DNA from: Chamaea fasciata
Taxonomy: Eukaryota > Chordata > Aves > Passeriformes > Sylviidae
NCBI GenBank assembly: GCA_029207755.1
Contig: JARCOQ010000006.1
Location: forward strand, 8,338,013-8,402,012
Reading direction: 5' to 3'
Length of the DNA stretch: 64,000 nt
The translations under genes were made by a program, and so were the position numbers. Numbering within the stretch: the first letter of the stretch is position 1; every line of letters begins with the position of its first letter. The notes beneath the pieces were generated by a model. It made no database searches. It saw only the letters and a list, made by a program, of their open reading frames with translations, and had not been told where the DNA came from. Below, one piece after another: positions 36,386 through 47,593 of this stretch.

Positions 36386-38354
36386 TATTAAAGCCAGTCT
36401 TCTTCCCTACTCCACCCAATATCTGGGCAGCAGTACTGAGAGGATTTAGACATGGTGACCTCTCCTCCTTTAAAGCATTTTCATCCAACAAGCCCACCTG
36501 TGGCTCTGCTGTTCCTCATTATTCATGGATGAAGACACAAAGATGCTCACAAAAGAACCTGAGCAGAATGATTTGTGACTCCTTTATTCTATGAGTTGTT
36601 CACAAGATGATTTACAGAGTTGGATTCTACTCAGCCTGGCTAAAGGTGAGAAGATGGAGGCTTACTTATCCAAGGCAACACTAAATAAAGGCTGCCAAGG
36701 AGTGTGTGAGACAGGCTATTAGTGCCTAGTCACGGAAGGGATAGAATTGAAATTAATTCCTTGTGACCTGTCTGCTGCCAGGGAATATTATTAATTATCT
36801 GATCTGTCTGTACATTTTTTCCCCCAGGATCTCTTGAGCTATCTTGAGCTGAACCCAGATCACACAGAGGGCTGTGCCTTGTTCTTGCAGATGCACACCT
36901 GCTAAGGAAGGAATTCTAAATTTTCCTTCCTTCACCAGTGTGCACAGTTTGCTCAGGTGACAGTCTAGTTGGTGTAGTTTGTTTTTTCTTAGGCACTGAA
37001 GGACTTCTGGAAGCATTTTGAAGATCAGTCTTTGCCAGTGTTTGTGTGTGTGTTCACCTTGGAGAACGACCTGTTCTGCATGCCTGGTATTTATTCTGTG
37101 AAAGTCTCCTTTTTGTAAGGGGTCAGGCTGACTTTGTTGATTTGACTGCAGCTTTCTCTAGCTATGTTCTTTCCACTCACTGGACAGCACTTTTATGAAT
37201 AGTCATTAATGGAAACTCAGTACAGCCAGCACTCTGATGTATTAAGAAAAAACAGCAGTGTCATCAGCAAAGAATGTTTTAAGGGTAAATAGGTTTTGTA
37301 ACTTGTTCAAAGGCTCCCTGGTACTGCTTTGCTTTGCTAACACATACACTGGAGGGCTTTAAAAGAGGAAGAGAGAAGTATTTTGAAAGGAAGGGGAAGC
37401 TTCACAACACTTCAGTTGAAATGGAATTAGTTTTTATTGCTCTCATCCTGTACCACCAGTGCAGAACTGTAGCAGTGTCCTGGAGGAGGAGCTCTGTCTG
37501 CACTCAAGGTACCTGCAAGATATGTGAGATCTGCAAAGGCTGTAGCTTTTTAACCTGCCTTTGGTAGCTTAAATAATAACAATAACTATTATTTATTTAT
37601 TTATTTATTTATTCCCTGCTTTATCCTAGACCCCAATATTTCCACCGTGAGGAGGAAATGCCAGTGCCTGCCACCCTTGAAAATGATTTTCAGAATGCTC
37701 AGGGTGGAAGGTGCATTGCTCTGCAGGTACAACACGCAGCCTGGCTTTTTAACGGATTAATTGTAAAAGTCACATGATGTTACTTGTTCCCCTTCCATTC
37801 ATCAGTGAAAAGACATCTGGGAATGTGGAAAGCCTGACTTGTACGTTTCTGTTGATGACAACCAAACCCATTTCTACTGTTTCAAACAAAGGGCCACAGT
37901 CAATCTGAAATTGGTAAGATGAGCTGTAATACAGCTCTGAGTGCAATTTAAACACCTGAGTTATTTCTACAAGCTGCTGCTCTTGTAGGAAGAACTCTTT
38001 TTTCTTTAACCATTTTTCATTTTGGTAGTGTGTTCCAACACCTTAGGCAGGTCTTACAAAGCAGTTGTAAAGGCTGGCTGAGGGCTAGCAAATACAAAAC
38101 TTGTTACCATACCAGGCAGCACTGCTTTGACAATGCCCTGCTTGCAGCTGAGCCTACAAACCCTGCTGCCTGCTAACTCTGCTCAGAACAGGAGCACATA
38201 TTGGACAGGCTGTTGTTTATTTTGAACCTGCAATATCCTTTTCAACAATCTGATCTCAATCTTTTTTTGTTTTGGTAGCATATATCAAATGATGAGATGC
38301 TGGTAATCTGCTGGTGCCAGTGCTTGGTGACCATGTGAAGTAGTGGATTTAATT
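36386..38354. other. Unique non-coding DNA with a short microsatellite
   Basis: (TTTA)n of about six copies lies at 37588-37612. No gene is supported; the minus-strand frame at 36795-37016 has no clear splice signals. Confidence 0.45.
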
Positions 38355-39330
38355 TGGGAGTTGGTGCCTTATGTAAGAACTACAGAGGTCAGACAGAAGG
38401 CTCATCTAATCCAGCAACCCTGGCAGTGTTCCTACGGGGATTGGTAGGAAAAGGCAAGATGAGAAGTCAGATAATTCTTCCAAACTTGAATATTTTTATT
38501 TTTCTCTTCATTTTTGTGTCACTGAGGGATCCTAGCTTATTCTTTATGAATTTTAACTCCTTGGATGAAAACCACTTCAGACCTATGATCATACTTATTT
38601 TCTGAGCCACAAACAGTTCTGTTACAACCTTCCTAAGTTGAGAGAAGTGAAGCAGTATAAAGTTTTCAGGCTGTACATGAAACAGACTCTCTCTCCCCTC
38701 AAGTCCCACTCCTCCATAAAACTCGATTTCTTAAGTCTGCTAAGCACCCAGCAGATGCTTGCAAGAAAAATCTGATTATTTTTGTGAAGCCAAGTCTTGT
38801 TTTCCTCCACAAGTATCACTTTCATTTTATCTGAATTTGGTTTCACCTGCCACTCTATTATTAAGTTTTTTGTCTTACAAAGTTCTGGAACTCTGTTCCT
38901 TTCCCCATCCTTACTATTTCAAATGACACTGATTGGAAATTTCATCATGTTACTACTTTCTCCTTTTCTGTTCTCTACAAATACTAAATAGCACAAGTTT
39001 AAACACGTCCTTGCAGAGTTCCACTTGAGACCACCACTTACACCTGCCTGCTGTGTCTGTCTTTTATTCAATAATTTAGCCCTACTTCAACCTTTTCTCT
39101 CGTTTCTGGTTGTTGTTTCATTAGAGGCATTTGATGAGTGACTTTCTCAAAAGGCTTTTCAAAATCCAAAAAGACCTTTTGTTATCCACAAATTTGTTGA
39201 TCTCATTTAAGAAACTCCAAAAGATTTGTAGGGCAGAACTGCAATTTGCAAATGCCACAGTGACAGTTTCAAAGTGTATCACATTTAAACAAAGCTCCAC
39301 TTGACCTATTCCTTCCTACAGTTTCCACTA
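38355..39330 (-). mobile_element. Ancient CR1/L3-type LINE relic with reverse-transcriptase remnant
   Basis: Read on the minus strand, 39181-39118 gives VFLDFEKPFEKVTHQM, close to the CR1-clade reverse-transcriptase block around 'DF.KAFD.V.H'. Left of it the order of landmarks matches the 3' part of old amniote CR1 elements in reverse: 'tttggtttcacctgccactc', 'catcatgttactactttctc', 'gagttccacttgagaccacc', 'ttttcaaaatccaaaaagac', 'tttgttgatctcatttaag'. The 3' end, near 38355-38475, matches 'cagacagaaggctcatctaa'. It is far more diverged than the other CR1 copies here, so it likely predates the bird radiation. Confidence 0.7.
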
Positions 39331-39748
39331 ATTTTGCTTATTCCTTAAGTGTCACTTCAGAACTTTTTCAGATTCGTTTTTCTTTGTTGTTTTCTGTGTT
39401 GTTTTCTTTTTTCTTTTCCTCTTGTTTTAGTCCTCTAGTAAAAAGAAAAAAAACCTACACTCTGGTAATTGTAGCAAAACACCTTGTTCATCCGTGAGGT
39501 TTTTGAGGATTTCTTGGTGAATAGCTATAATTTTTTGTGCATTTCATGATGGTTACCTCTAACAGTTCTGGAGATTTGTTACCATTCATGTTGCCTATCT
39601 ATTCATTGTGTCTTTTGAAGACACTTCAAAAGTTTCAGAAAGATAAGAGAGAGAACACTGAAATCTTTGCACCTTGTCCTGCAGGGAATATTAATAAAAA
39701 GATTTGCTTTATTTTCATGTCCTTCCTTGAATTTTACATTTTTGGTCC
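39331..39748. other. Non-coding DNA, nothing certain
   Basis: T-rich sequence between the old LINE and the next LTR. It may continue the old LINE toward its 5' side, but I could not read further protein motifs. Confidence 0.35.
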
Positions 39749-40220
39749 TGTGCCGGTTATGGCTGGGATAGAATTCATTGTCTTAGGGGCTGTGTTTTGA
39801 ATTTGTGCTAAAACACTGTTGGTAACACTGAAATGTTTTTGGTTTTTCGGGTTTTTTTCTCTCTTTTTTGTTATTTTCCTGTTAATTACCATGCATTTTA
39901 TTATTTTATTTTATTTTATTTTATTTTATTTTATTTTATTTTATTTTATTTTATTTTATTTTATTTTATTTTTTACTGTATTTTATTTTACTATATTTTA
40001 TTTTTAATTTATTTTAATTTTTAATAATTTAATTTAATTTAATTTAATTTTTATATTTTATTTTGTTTTGTTTTGTTTTATTTTATATTATTTTATTTCA
40101 GTTATTAAATGGTTTTTACCTCAGAGTTTTCTCATTGTTCCTTTCCCTCATCCTGCTAGGAGGGAAGGTAAATGAGCTCCTCTGTGGTTCTTAGTTGCCA
40201 GATGGGGTTATACCATGAAA
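39749..40220 (+). mobile_element. Solo ERV LTR (family B) with 5-bp TSD and microsatellite expansion
   Basis: Starts TGTGCCGGTTATGGCTGGG and ends GGGGTTATACCATGAAA, matching both ends of the family-B LTR; the final CA has mutated. Flanks GGTCC (39744-39748) and GGTCT (40221-40225) form a 5-bp target duplication with one mismatch. Most of U3 is missing. The T-rich middle has expanded into a (TTTTA)n array. Near the 3' end 'tccctcatcctgctaggagg' and 'ggttcttagttgccagatgg' are typical. Confidence 0.78.
39903..39972. repeat. (TTTTA)n pentanucleotide array
   Basis: About 14 perfect units, followed to about 40095 by degenerate TTTTA, TTTAA and TTTTG steps. The array lies within the LTR, so it probably grew from the LTR's own T-rich tract. 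Confidence 0.95.
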
Positions 40221-42796
40221 GGTCTTCTCACCATTTGATGCTGTGGACTTTGTGCAGTAGCACTCTTTCTGATGTATTTGATGAAATATGCTATTTAAAA
40301 AATATTTTTATTTTTTCTTTAATACTCCTTTCATTTGTTATTCTGGCTCCTTCTGGGGGCCCTCCATTATTGTATTTTCACATTTAATCTGCCAGAATTT
40401 GACTGCTCTTTGTTTTTTCTTTGGATACCTTTTCTTTTTACAGATAATCTCTCATGCATAATAGCATTTTTTGTTTTGTTTCTAGGCCAGACCTTGTGTT
40501 CAGATCCATGTGCCAACTCTGGTGAGTGTCACCTCTTAGATTTTTATTCCCTTATATAGCCTGAACTGCTTTTTAAGGGCTTTCTGTTTCTCGCTGCAGC
40601 TCCTGTTTTTGAAGATGAATGTAAGTCCTGTGGATTTGTTGTACTTTGTGTACTCCCCTGGGAGTGTGTTGCTGTAACATAAGACTTTACTGAGACCAAA
40701 CTGTGGTACAGTTCCTTCAGCTGAATACTCCTGGGCTAAATCCTGTAAAACTAAAGGGTTGTTATCTTCTCTTTTGGGCTCCCTAGCCATCTTTTTGTGT
40801 TAATCATGGATAACTTGAGTTATGTCTTGATATGTTTTTTCCTCACCTAAAGATGGGTTATTAAAGTTCCAGCTGCATTTCCAGCTGTCATTTTCTGTGT
40901 CATTTCTCACAAAACACTTTTTATTAAGTGTTATTATCCTGCCTGGATGCTGCTTGTGCAGGTAATGTTGGTTTAGATCCAAGGTTGCTTTAGCACAAAG
41001 CTTTATTCCCTCACCCCAGCCCTGGCAAAGTCTGCCTACTCCTTTCTGAAATTTGTAGCCTGGCATTGGAATGCCTTTCTGCTCCCAAATTTCCATCATG
41101 CCTAAGATATTGAAACTATTTAGGGGAAAAATTTAAATGAAAGCAAATGAGGCTCCCTTGCAGCTCCCTTCTAATTCTTAGTCCTCTAGTTTTTCTGTTG
41201 CAATATGTACCTTGTGGAGTTGATTCCCTTCTTGCCACCTGGGTGAGATGTCAGTCTTTGTTTTCCCTATGTGATTCCATCTATTCTGTGACTTACCTTT
41301 TATTTGAAAACAGAGAATTTCCATGTCTTCACCCACTACACTGTTGTCATCACAAGCATGTGTTCTCTTTATTTGCTTCCCCCACAGCTCCCTCTGACAG
41401 GTCCAGCAGACCTCCTGAAGAGCCAGCAGATGTTTTCCTGGTGGTTTTGGTCAAGTCTGTCACTCTTCTTGAGGGTTTCCTTATTCTAGAGGATGTACAC
41501 TCAATTCCAAACCTCGTGGTCCATCCCAAAATCAACCTGCCAGGTGTTGACATAGGTGATGGTAGATTATTGCTGTCACAGTGACCAACATCATCTTTCT
41601 GGTTTGGACTCAGAGCACACATGTTTTCAGAAGGATATTCCAGAGGTAAGAGAAAACATGTCTGTTTCCACAGGGAGGGATCCCCGGTGCAATACTTTTT
41701 TCTTTGATGGTCTTTCAGACTTGCTTCTGTCTGATACGTAATCTGTAATTCTGTATGATAATCCTGTCATAATTCTGAATTTACATGCCTCTCCTTTGTT
41801 GCTGGAGAAGGATGGATCTAATTTCCTTGAAGGCAGAAATACACGGAGGGGTCCCACAGGTCCCCCTGCTCCACCCAGTCCAGCCACTTTGAACATCGGA
41901 GGGAAACACCAGCAGGGTGCACTGTGAGCTTGCAAATGCTGCTTCTGTAAAGAGTTTATTCACACCTTGCCCATTCCACGTGGCAAACTGGGTAATATCC
42001 CTCTTACAACTTGACTCCCATCTTCATTTCTTTATTTTGAAGAGGTGATGGGTGCTGCCCACAGTGGCCATTGCACCCAATGAATTTATTCAAGTTCCTC
42101 ATTCGTTGCTGCCCTCAAGCTCAAAGGCTTGAACACGTTGACTTTCTTTCACCCATTGCTGAATTCCAAGAGTAGCCAAATTTAGGGGAATTTTTGTAGC
42201 TATGAGGAGAGAGAAGCCTTGGGATACACTGAGGAGGGTGTGGGACCTCTGCACAAGGAGGTTGGAGTGGATAAAGAGAATCTCCTGGCAGTGGTTAGTC
42301 CTCCTGGAAGACAGGAAGGCAGGTTGAAGTGAAGTTAAATTCCTGCACTTTTGGATCTCTAAAGGCTCAGGTAATTTCTGAAAATTAGCTATTTCTCTCT
42401 TGTAAAGCAGTTATTCATTTTCAAAAATCAAAACCTTTTAAGCAGAAAGAATATCTTTCTCCTTTTTGAGAAGGCAATGGTTTATTTTCAACTGGAGAAT
42501 ATGGCACCCACCTCCAATTTAATCTGAGGGGCTAAACTGATGGAAAGCTATCTAGAAATGAGATTTAGGTAAGAAAGAAATTATTAAGCTGTATTGTGAA
42601 GATGGAGATCTCCTTATCAGAAAATGTGAATAATCAGGTTTAAAAAGTAAAATATTCAAGATGAAAGTAGACAATCCAGTTAAAGGAAAAACATTGAGAA
42701 CGATTACATGTATAAAATACAACCCTAGCCCTGAGCTACAAATATTTGTGGGCTGAGAAAATAGTCGTGATGGGGAAAATATAATATCTACTTGGC
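40221..42796. other. Unidentified region with dense minus-strand open frames
   Basis: No repeat recognised with certainty. On the minus strand, open frames cover most of 41963-40536. One frame runs from about 41132 to 40536 with a single TAA (40802-40800), about 190 codons in all. Plus-strand frames at 41147-41584 overlap part of it. Protein segments such as KTYQDITQVIHD and MAREPKREDNN look protein-like but match no family I can name. It may be a decayed retroelement gene or chance. Confidence 0.3.
40486..40521 (+). CDS. Possible 36-nt micro-exon (weak)
   Basis: A pyrimidine-rich acceptor (TTTTGTTTTGTTTCTAG) precedes 40486 and a consensus donor GTGAGT follows 40521. The interval is 36 nt, a multiple of three. 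In the open frame it reads around CSDPCAN, which resembles the start of an EGF-like module by cysteine spacing only. With so few residues this is easily chance. Confidence 0.12.
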
Positions 42797-42800
42797 ATGT

Positions 42801-42852
42801 GTATATATATATATATACATATATGTTGTTTTTGTTTTTGTTTTTGTTTTTT
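42801..42852. repeat. (TA)n followed by (TTTTTG)n
   Basis: TATATATATATATATA at 42801-42817, then ACATATATG, then four TTTTTG-type units at 42827-42852. Minus-strand open frames across this block are low-complexity artefacts. Confidence 0.95.
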
Positions 42853-44038
42853 CTCCAGTGACCAATGGTAAAAACTATTAGAGACAAGTTCGTGGCATAG
42901 ATGGGCCTTTCAACTGAGCAGTCACTATCATATACTGGGGGAATACTACAGAAAAGAAATTTAATCAGAGAGTATGTAAAGTATTGATCAAAGTAATTTT
43001 TTGTTAGATTTCTCATACATTAATTATTGAAATTATATAGCTAACTTAAGACACCTTGATATGCCATTGCAGGTCAATTAATTAATTTTTCAGAATTGTA
43101 ATTGATGATTTTTTTAGAGTGAGGACTGTCTTTTCATCACACACTTTAGCAGGCTTGTGTATCAGATTGGCTGTACAGCATCCTGACTTTCCCTTCGGAA
43201 AGGTGCAAATGGGACTATTGACAGCTGTAAAAGCAGGGTGTGAAGTGGCTGGGATAATTTTCCTCTCAGAAATGTTACTGGTGCTGAGTGAATGGAGTGA
43301 AATGTGCCCTTTTGGGATTTCAGTCTGGCTGCCTCACCTTACCTCACCTGTGGGAATGTTCTGACCATTTTATACACAGTGCTTGATGAATGTGTGATAA
43401 AACGAGATGTGTGCATACACTATTTTGAAAAGAACAATGCAGCTGAAATTATGAAGTGTTTCATTACTGCTGCATTGTTTGAAGCACTTTCCTGGGTGCT
43501 TCTGTCTGGGTATTCCTTTGTGCTTGTGGGAGGGGATTTATACCCTTCTAATTTACTTCCAAACACAGCTTGGGAAATAAGCAGGTTAAAGGCAAAGTAC
43601 AAAGTAGGAAAATATCTCGAACATCAAAAGAGCAGTGCTAAACTGATGCTTAGAGTTAGTCCCAGGGGTGCCTGTGCCTGGCTGTGTGCTGGATTTGCAA
43701 GCTCTGCCAAAGAATAAGTTGCCAAAACTCAGCTGAAACGCCAACTGGAAGTCAGTGACTCAAATTATTTGCTCAACTGAAGTTTCCTCACTCATTGTTA
43801 TTTAAACATTCTGAGGTTAGTTTTTGAAAAAGATGGAACAGAAAGAATTGGGAACTTGGTCCCTTTCTGGATGGAGCTGCGATGACAGTTTGTGTGGGCA
43901 TAGGGCTGGAGTATTGGTAAATTCCCTGTGCCCATCTAGATTCCTTGACATTGGCAAGCACTGAGGTTTGCAGCCCATTCCCAGGTCCCATTTGCAATTT
44001 GATACACTGTTCAGTCATGTTCCAGTGTGAGCCTTTGG
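42853..44038. other. Unique non-coding DNA, no gene seen
   Basis: A 137-codon plus-strand open frame at 43304-43717 has no recognised motif and no splice or promoter context that I can support. Confidence 0.4.
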
Positions 44039-44232
44039 AAAAACAAAACAAAACAAAACAAAAAACCCAAAACAAATACCACTAAACCCCAAAACAACAC
44101 CTCCACCCCTCCAAAAAAAAAAAACAACAAAAAACCAACCCAAAAAAACTCCAAACCCAACAAAACCAAACAAACAAACCAAAAAAAGAACCCCAAAAAA
44201 CAAACAAACAAAACCCCAACCCAAACCCCTCA
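44039..44232. repeat. 194-nt A/C-only tract
   Basis: The plus strand holds only one G (44188) and six T in 194 nt. It begins as (CAAAA)n and continues as irregular mixtures of A runs and C runs such as AACCCCAAAACAAC. The opposite strand is a G/T tract, which gives long spurious frames rich in Phe, Gly and Val. Similar shorter tracts occur at 44497-44541 and 47531-47593. Confidence 0.95.
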
Positions 44233-44496
44233 GATTTTCCCTTCTACCTCCCAAAAACTCCAACTTCCCTCAAAGATATCCTTGATGTAGACGAAACAAA
44301 GCAGGATTAAAAAGAGAAGGAACATAATAAAAATTTGGTGCTGCTCCCTGTGTACCCATTAATGTGCTGAGAAACAGCCTTTCACTTCAGGTGATTATAC
44401 CTGGCAGAAACACAGAGTTGTGAAAAGCCTCCCTTTCTCCCTCTTCCTGTTCTTGATTCTCCCTTAAATACAAAACTTCTTGTCCTAACTTCTTTT

Positions 44497-44541
44497 CCAA
44501 AACACAAAACAAAAAACCCCCAACAAACAAACAAACAACAC
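44497..44541. repeat. 45-nt A/C-only tract
   Basis: Contains no G or T on the plus strand. Same composition and strand as the tract at 44.0 kb. Confidence 0.95.
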
Positions 44542-47530
44542 TAAAAAATCAGTGTCTCCCAAATTATTTGAATAGTGTGGTTAGCATTGATACTGGTAAA
44601 TTTGATTTCTGACCTGAAAAAATCATTTGTGCAATAATTAATTCAGGACTGAAATTTCAAAAGGCTTTGTTTCATTCTGAATAACCTGAAAAAAAATTCA
44701 CTTGTAAGTAAGAAAGACTAATAACTTCCTCTTTCAAAGGAAACTTAGAAACTGTTCCTGAGTACCTTCCAAACCCCTTGCACAGTGTGTGTCATTTGGA
44801 CTTACAACCTTAAAACATATTTAGGTCCTTATTTCTTCTCACTCCAGCTGAATTTAGGAAATTAAATGTCTTTCAAAGGGTTTTAAAAGCCTGTGCTCCA
44901 CTAACTCGTCCAAAGGTGGATCAGAGACAAGAATCCAACTCAGCTCCTTGGAGCTTGATGCAATTGAAATGATCGTGAAGTCATTGCTCAGAAAGCAACA
45001 AATAAAATTAAATGCAGGATAAAAGCCAAGGGCATCATTGCAATTGTGGCTGTCACTCTTCTCCCTGGGTCTGAGGGGTCCACTCCCAAGGGTGTTTTAG
45101 ACCAGCAAAGGTGAGAGATGCTGGGGGTGGGGAGGAAGGAGGTGTCTGTCACATTAAGGACACTTGTGAAGGGAGCTGTGAAGATAAGAATTCTGGCAAG
45201 ATATAACATGGGCAGAGGCTGACTGACTCTACCACTTGCCTGCTGAATCCATTTGAGCTTTCCTCTGTTTCCTTTCATATATATATTCTCTATTTTTATG
45301 AAGCAAACATTTTATAGTTAAGCAAACTAAGCACCTACCTGTGCTAGCAAGTTTTGAGCAGAACAAATCCAGGGATGCAAACCATCTACTAGCATTCCTT
45401 TCCTTTTAAAACCTGGTGGAGGGATAAATCTGATTCCTGCAGTGTGTCACCAGGGAGCAAAAAGTTTTTGCCTTTTCTACACTACCCAATAATGGCGTGG
45501 ACGTTTGCAATTTAGATTATAGACTCTGTGTAATCAGCCTTCTTGGTCTGAGCAGTTGTACAGGGTCTAAGCACAACAAGATATTGATCTCAGCAGGAGG
45601 TGCAATGCAAGCAATATTAAATAAACAGTTTGAAAAAGCTGAGGCAGAAACGCAAATCCTACTGTTTATTTGAGAACGATATTCCATATTCAGATTCTGC
45701 TAATGTCTATGTGAGCTTATAAATACCTTATTTACTTGCAAATGGCCCTAAAAAAGGCTGCAAGGTGCTGGTCTGTGAGGTCATTATTATCTTTTCTTCC
45801 CCAGCCTCTTCCAGAAGCCATAGGATTTTTATCAGCCTAATGTCTCATCTTTGATCAAACTAATTTGAAGTGCTTGCACTTTACACTCGCAGATATATCA
45901 AATTTATTAGCTAAAATTCTGTATGTACAAACATAGCAAATAAATAGACACATTAAATAGTAAATGCTATTTTTACACTGATCTTGGAGTGGACAAATCT
46001 TTGGAATAAGTGGTAAAGATTCTACAGGAATAGCACATTTTTTTCTTCTCTGTATTGTTTAGGGAAAGCCATATCCTCTCCCCATAAATTTATGCATTTG
46101 AAACTTTAAAGGCACAGGTACATGAAGTTACAAGCACTTCTATTTTGTCTTATATATTTCTCCATGCCTAGGACTTATCCCACTCTAGCCTCCTCTATAT
46201 CGTTCTTCTTTACTGCTCTGTTGGGTTTCCTCAAAGAGATTCCGCTGTGCAAAATATCAGAAGATTAGGATCATTTTTATTATGTCAGATCAGCTAATTA
46301 GTATATGCTTTGTCTGCTCAATTAAAGGGAAAACCCAGCATGAAAATCTCCTTTGATCTAAATGGAGTTTACAAAAGCATCTCTGTGAAAATGAAAGTTG
46401 TGTTTTCAGCTTTCAGCTGGAATTATTCATACAGGGCATGCCACTCCAGTGGGGAACAAGCTCACACACTCAGGAAGAAGGTTTTATCTTTATAACTATT
46501 GTACAGGATATTCCAGCTCTGTTCAGAGAATTTGTTAGGTAAATGTCCAGGTTTTAACTCACACAGACTTTTTATCAGCTCCTCTACTGTTCTTCACTCT
46601 GAATTACCTTTGAATTTCCAGATATCAGTGTAATTAGTCCTTCACTCCTGTAGAATGGAGCAGTCAGCCTGTGAGAGTTGAGCCACTATTTAAGCACAAT
46701 CCAGGACTCTAAAGCAGGTAAACTGTCAGAGCTGATCATGTCAGCTCTGTGACTGAAATGCCTGAGGAATCTCATTCTATCCCTGGTCCTATCCCCCCTC
46801 CAAAGGGCTGCTGGGGGACTTTTGGGAATCCAGTCATCCCCAAACTGAAGCAGCTGCCAGGGATTCTTGTCTTCTCAGCTCTCTGCTGTCAATGCTGCTG
46901 TGATTGTCTCATGACTCTTCAGTTGGTGCCTTTGGAGAGGTGATAAAAGGATGATATTCCAATCCCAGTCTAAAGTGTGTCAGATACAAGGGATGAAGAG
47001 ATACTGAGATTCAACATTCTTGTTTAACTGGATTTAGGCATCCAGAGGCAGAGTCCTGCTTCAGAATTCCAAAATCTGTGACATTCATGGAGCAACAGTT
47101 GGGCGGGGCACCTGAATTTTGGCGTAGACTGCCAATTTCCAAAGTCCAGTGAATGTGTTCCTTACCTTGCCAGGATCAGGACATGAAGGAAGAAACATGC
47201 ATTGCCTTGGTTTCAGAAGCTGCTGTTTGTCTAAGTGCTTTGACTTAAAAAGGAATTAAAAATCTTGGTCAGACAGTGAAAAAGTACTTTGAAACCTTAA
47301 TTTGAATAAATTTTATTCCAGAAATTCAGCAGGGCCGCCAAAATTTGGTCTGATTTGGATTCAAGAGCCATTATCTTCTAAATATTATTCTGAATTTGGG
47401 CTCAGTGAGTGACACAATCCCCAGATGATGCAGAATAAGATATTACACATTGTGTTCATCAGCTGTTTCATTTTTGTAGAAAGTAAATAAAACACTCAAG
47501 GAAGAAAGTTTGGGAAAGTTGAGAAAGAGT
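44542..47530. other. Unique non-coding DNA with possible regulatory segments
   Basis: No gene is seen. 45880-46140 and 46250-46500 are AT-rich, non-repetitive and full of TAAT/ATTA, TATCA and CTTTGATC-like words, so they could be conserved non-coding elements. That can only be judged by alignment. Confidence 0.4.
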
Positions 47531-47593
47531 AAAAAACCACCAAAAAACCCAAAACAAACAAACACCTCAACAAAAAAAAAACCCCAAACCCAA
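47531..47593. repeat. 63-nt A/C-only tract
   Basis: One T and no G on the plus strand, with A runs alternating with C runs. The third such tract within 3.6 kb, all on the same strand. Confidence 0.95.

Noticed and set aside
36006..36497. 163-codon minus-strand open frame
   Set aside because: It spans a plus-strand CR1 fragment in antisense; the frame is a by-product of the repeat.
41147..41584. 145-codon plus-strand open frame with an acceptor-like CCCCCACAG inside
   Set aside because: No matching good donor, overlaps minus-strand frames of similar length, and resembles no family; kept only as part of the unidentified block.
42552..43016. 154-codon minus-strand open frame
   Set aside because: Crosses the (TA)n and (TTTTTG)n repeats and has low-complexity Asn/Lys and Tyr/Ile runs; not a protein.
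43304..43717. 137-codon plus-strand open frame
   Set aside because: No domain recognised and no splice context; length is within what chance allows in 64 kb.
44011..44290. Several frames in the A/C tract (Phe/Gly/Val-rich or Lys/Asn/Thr/Pro-rich)
   Set aside because: Pure composition artefact of the A/C-only sequence.
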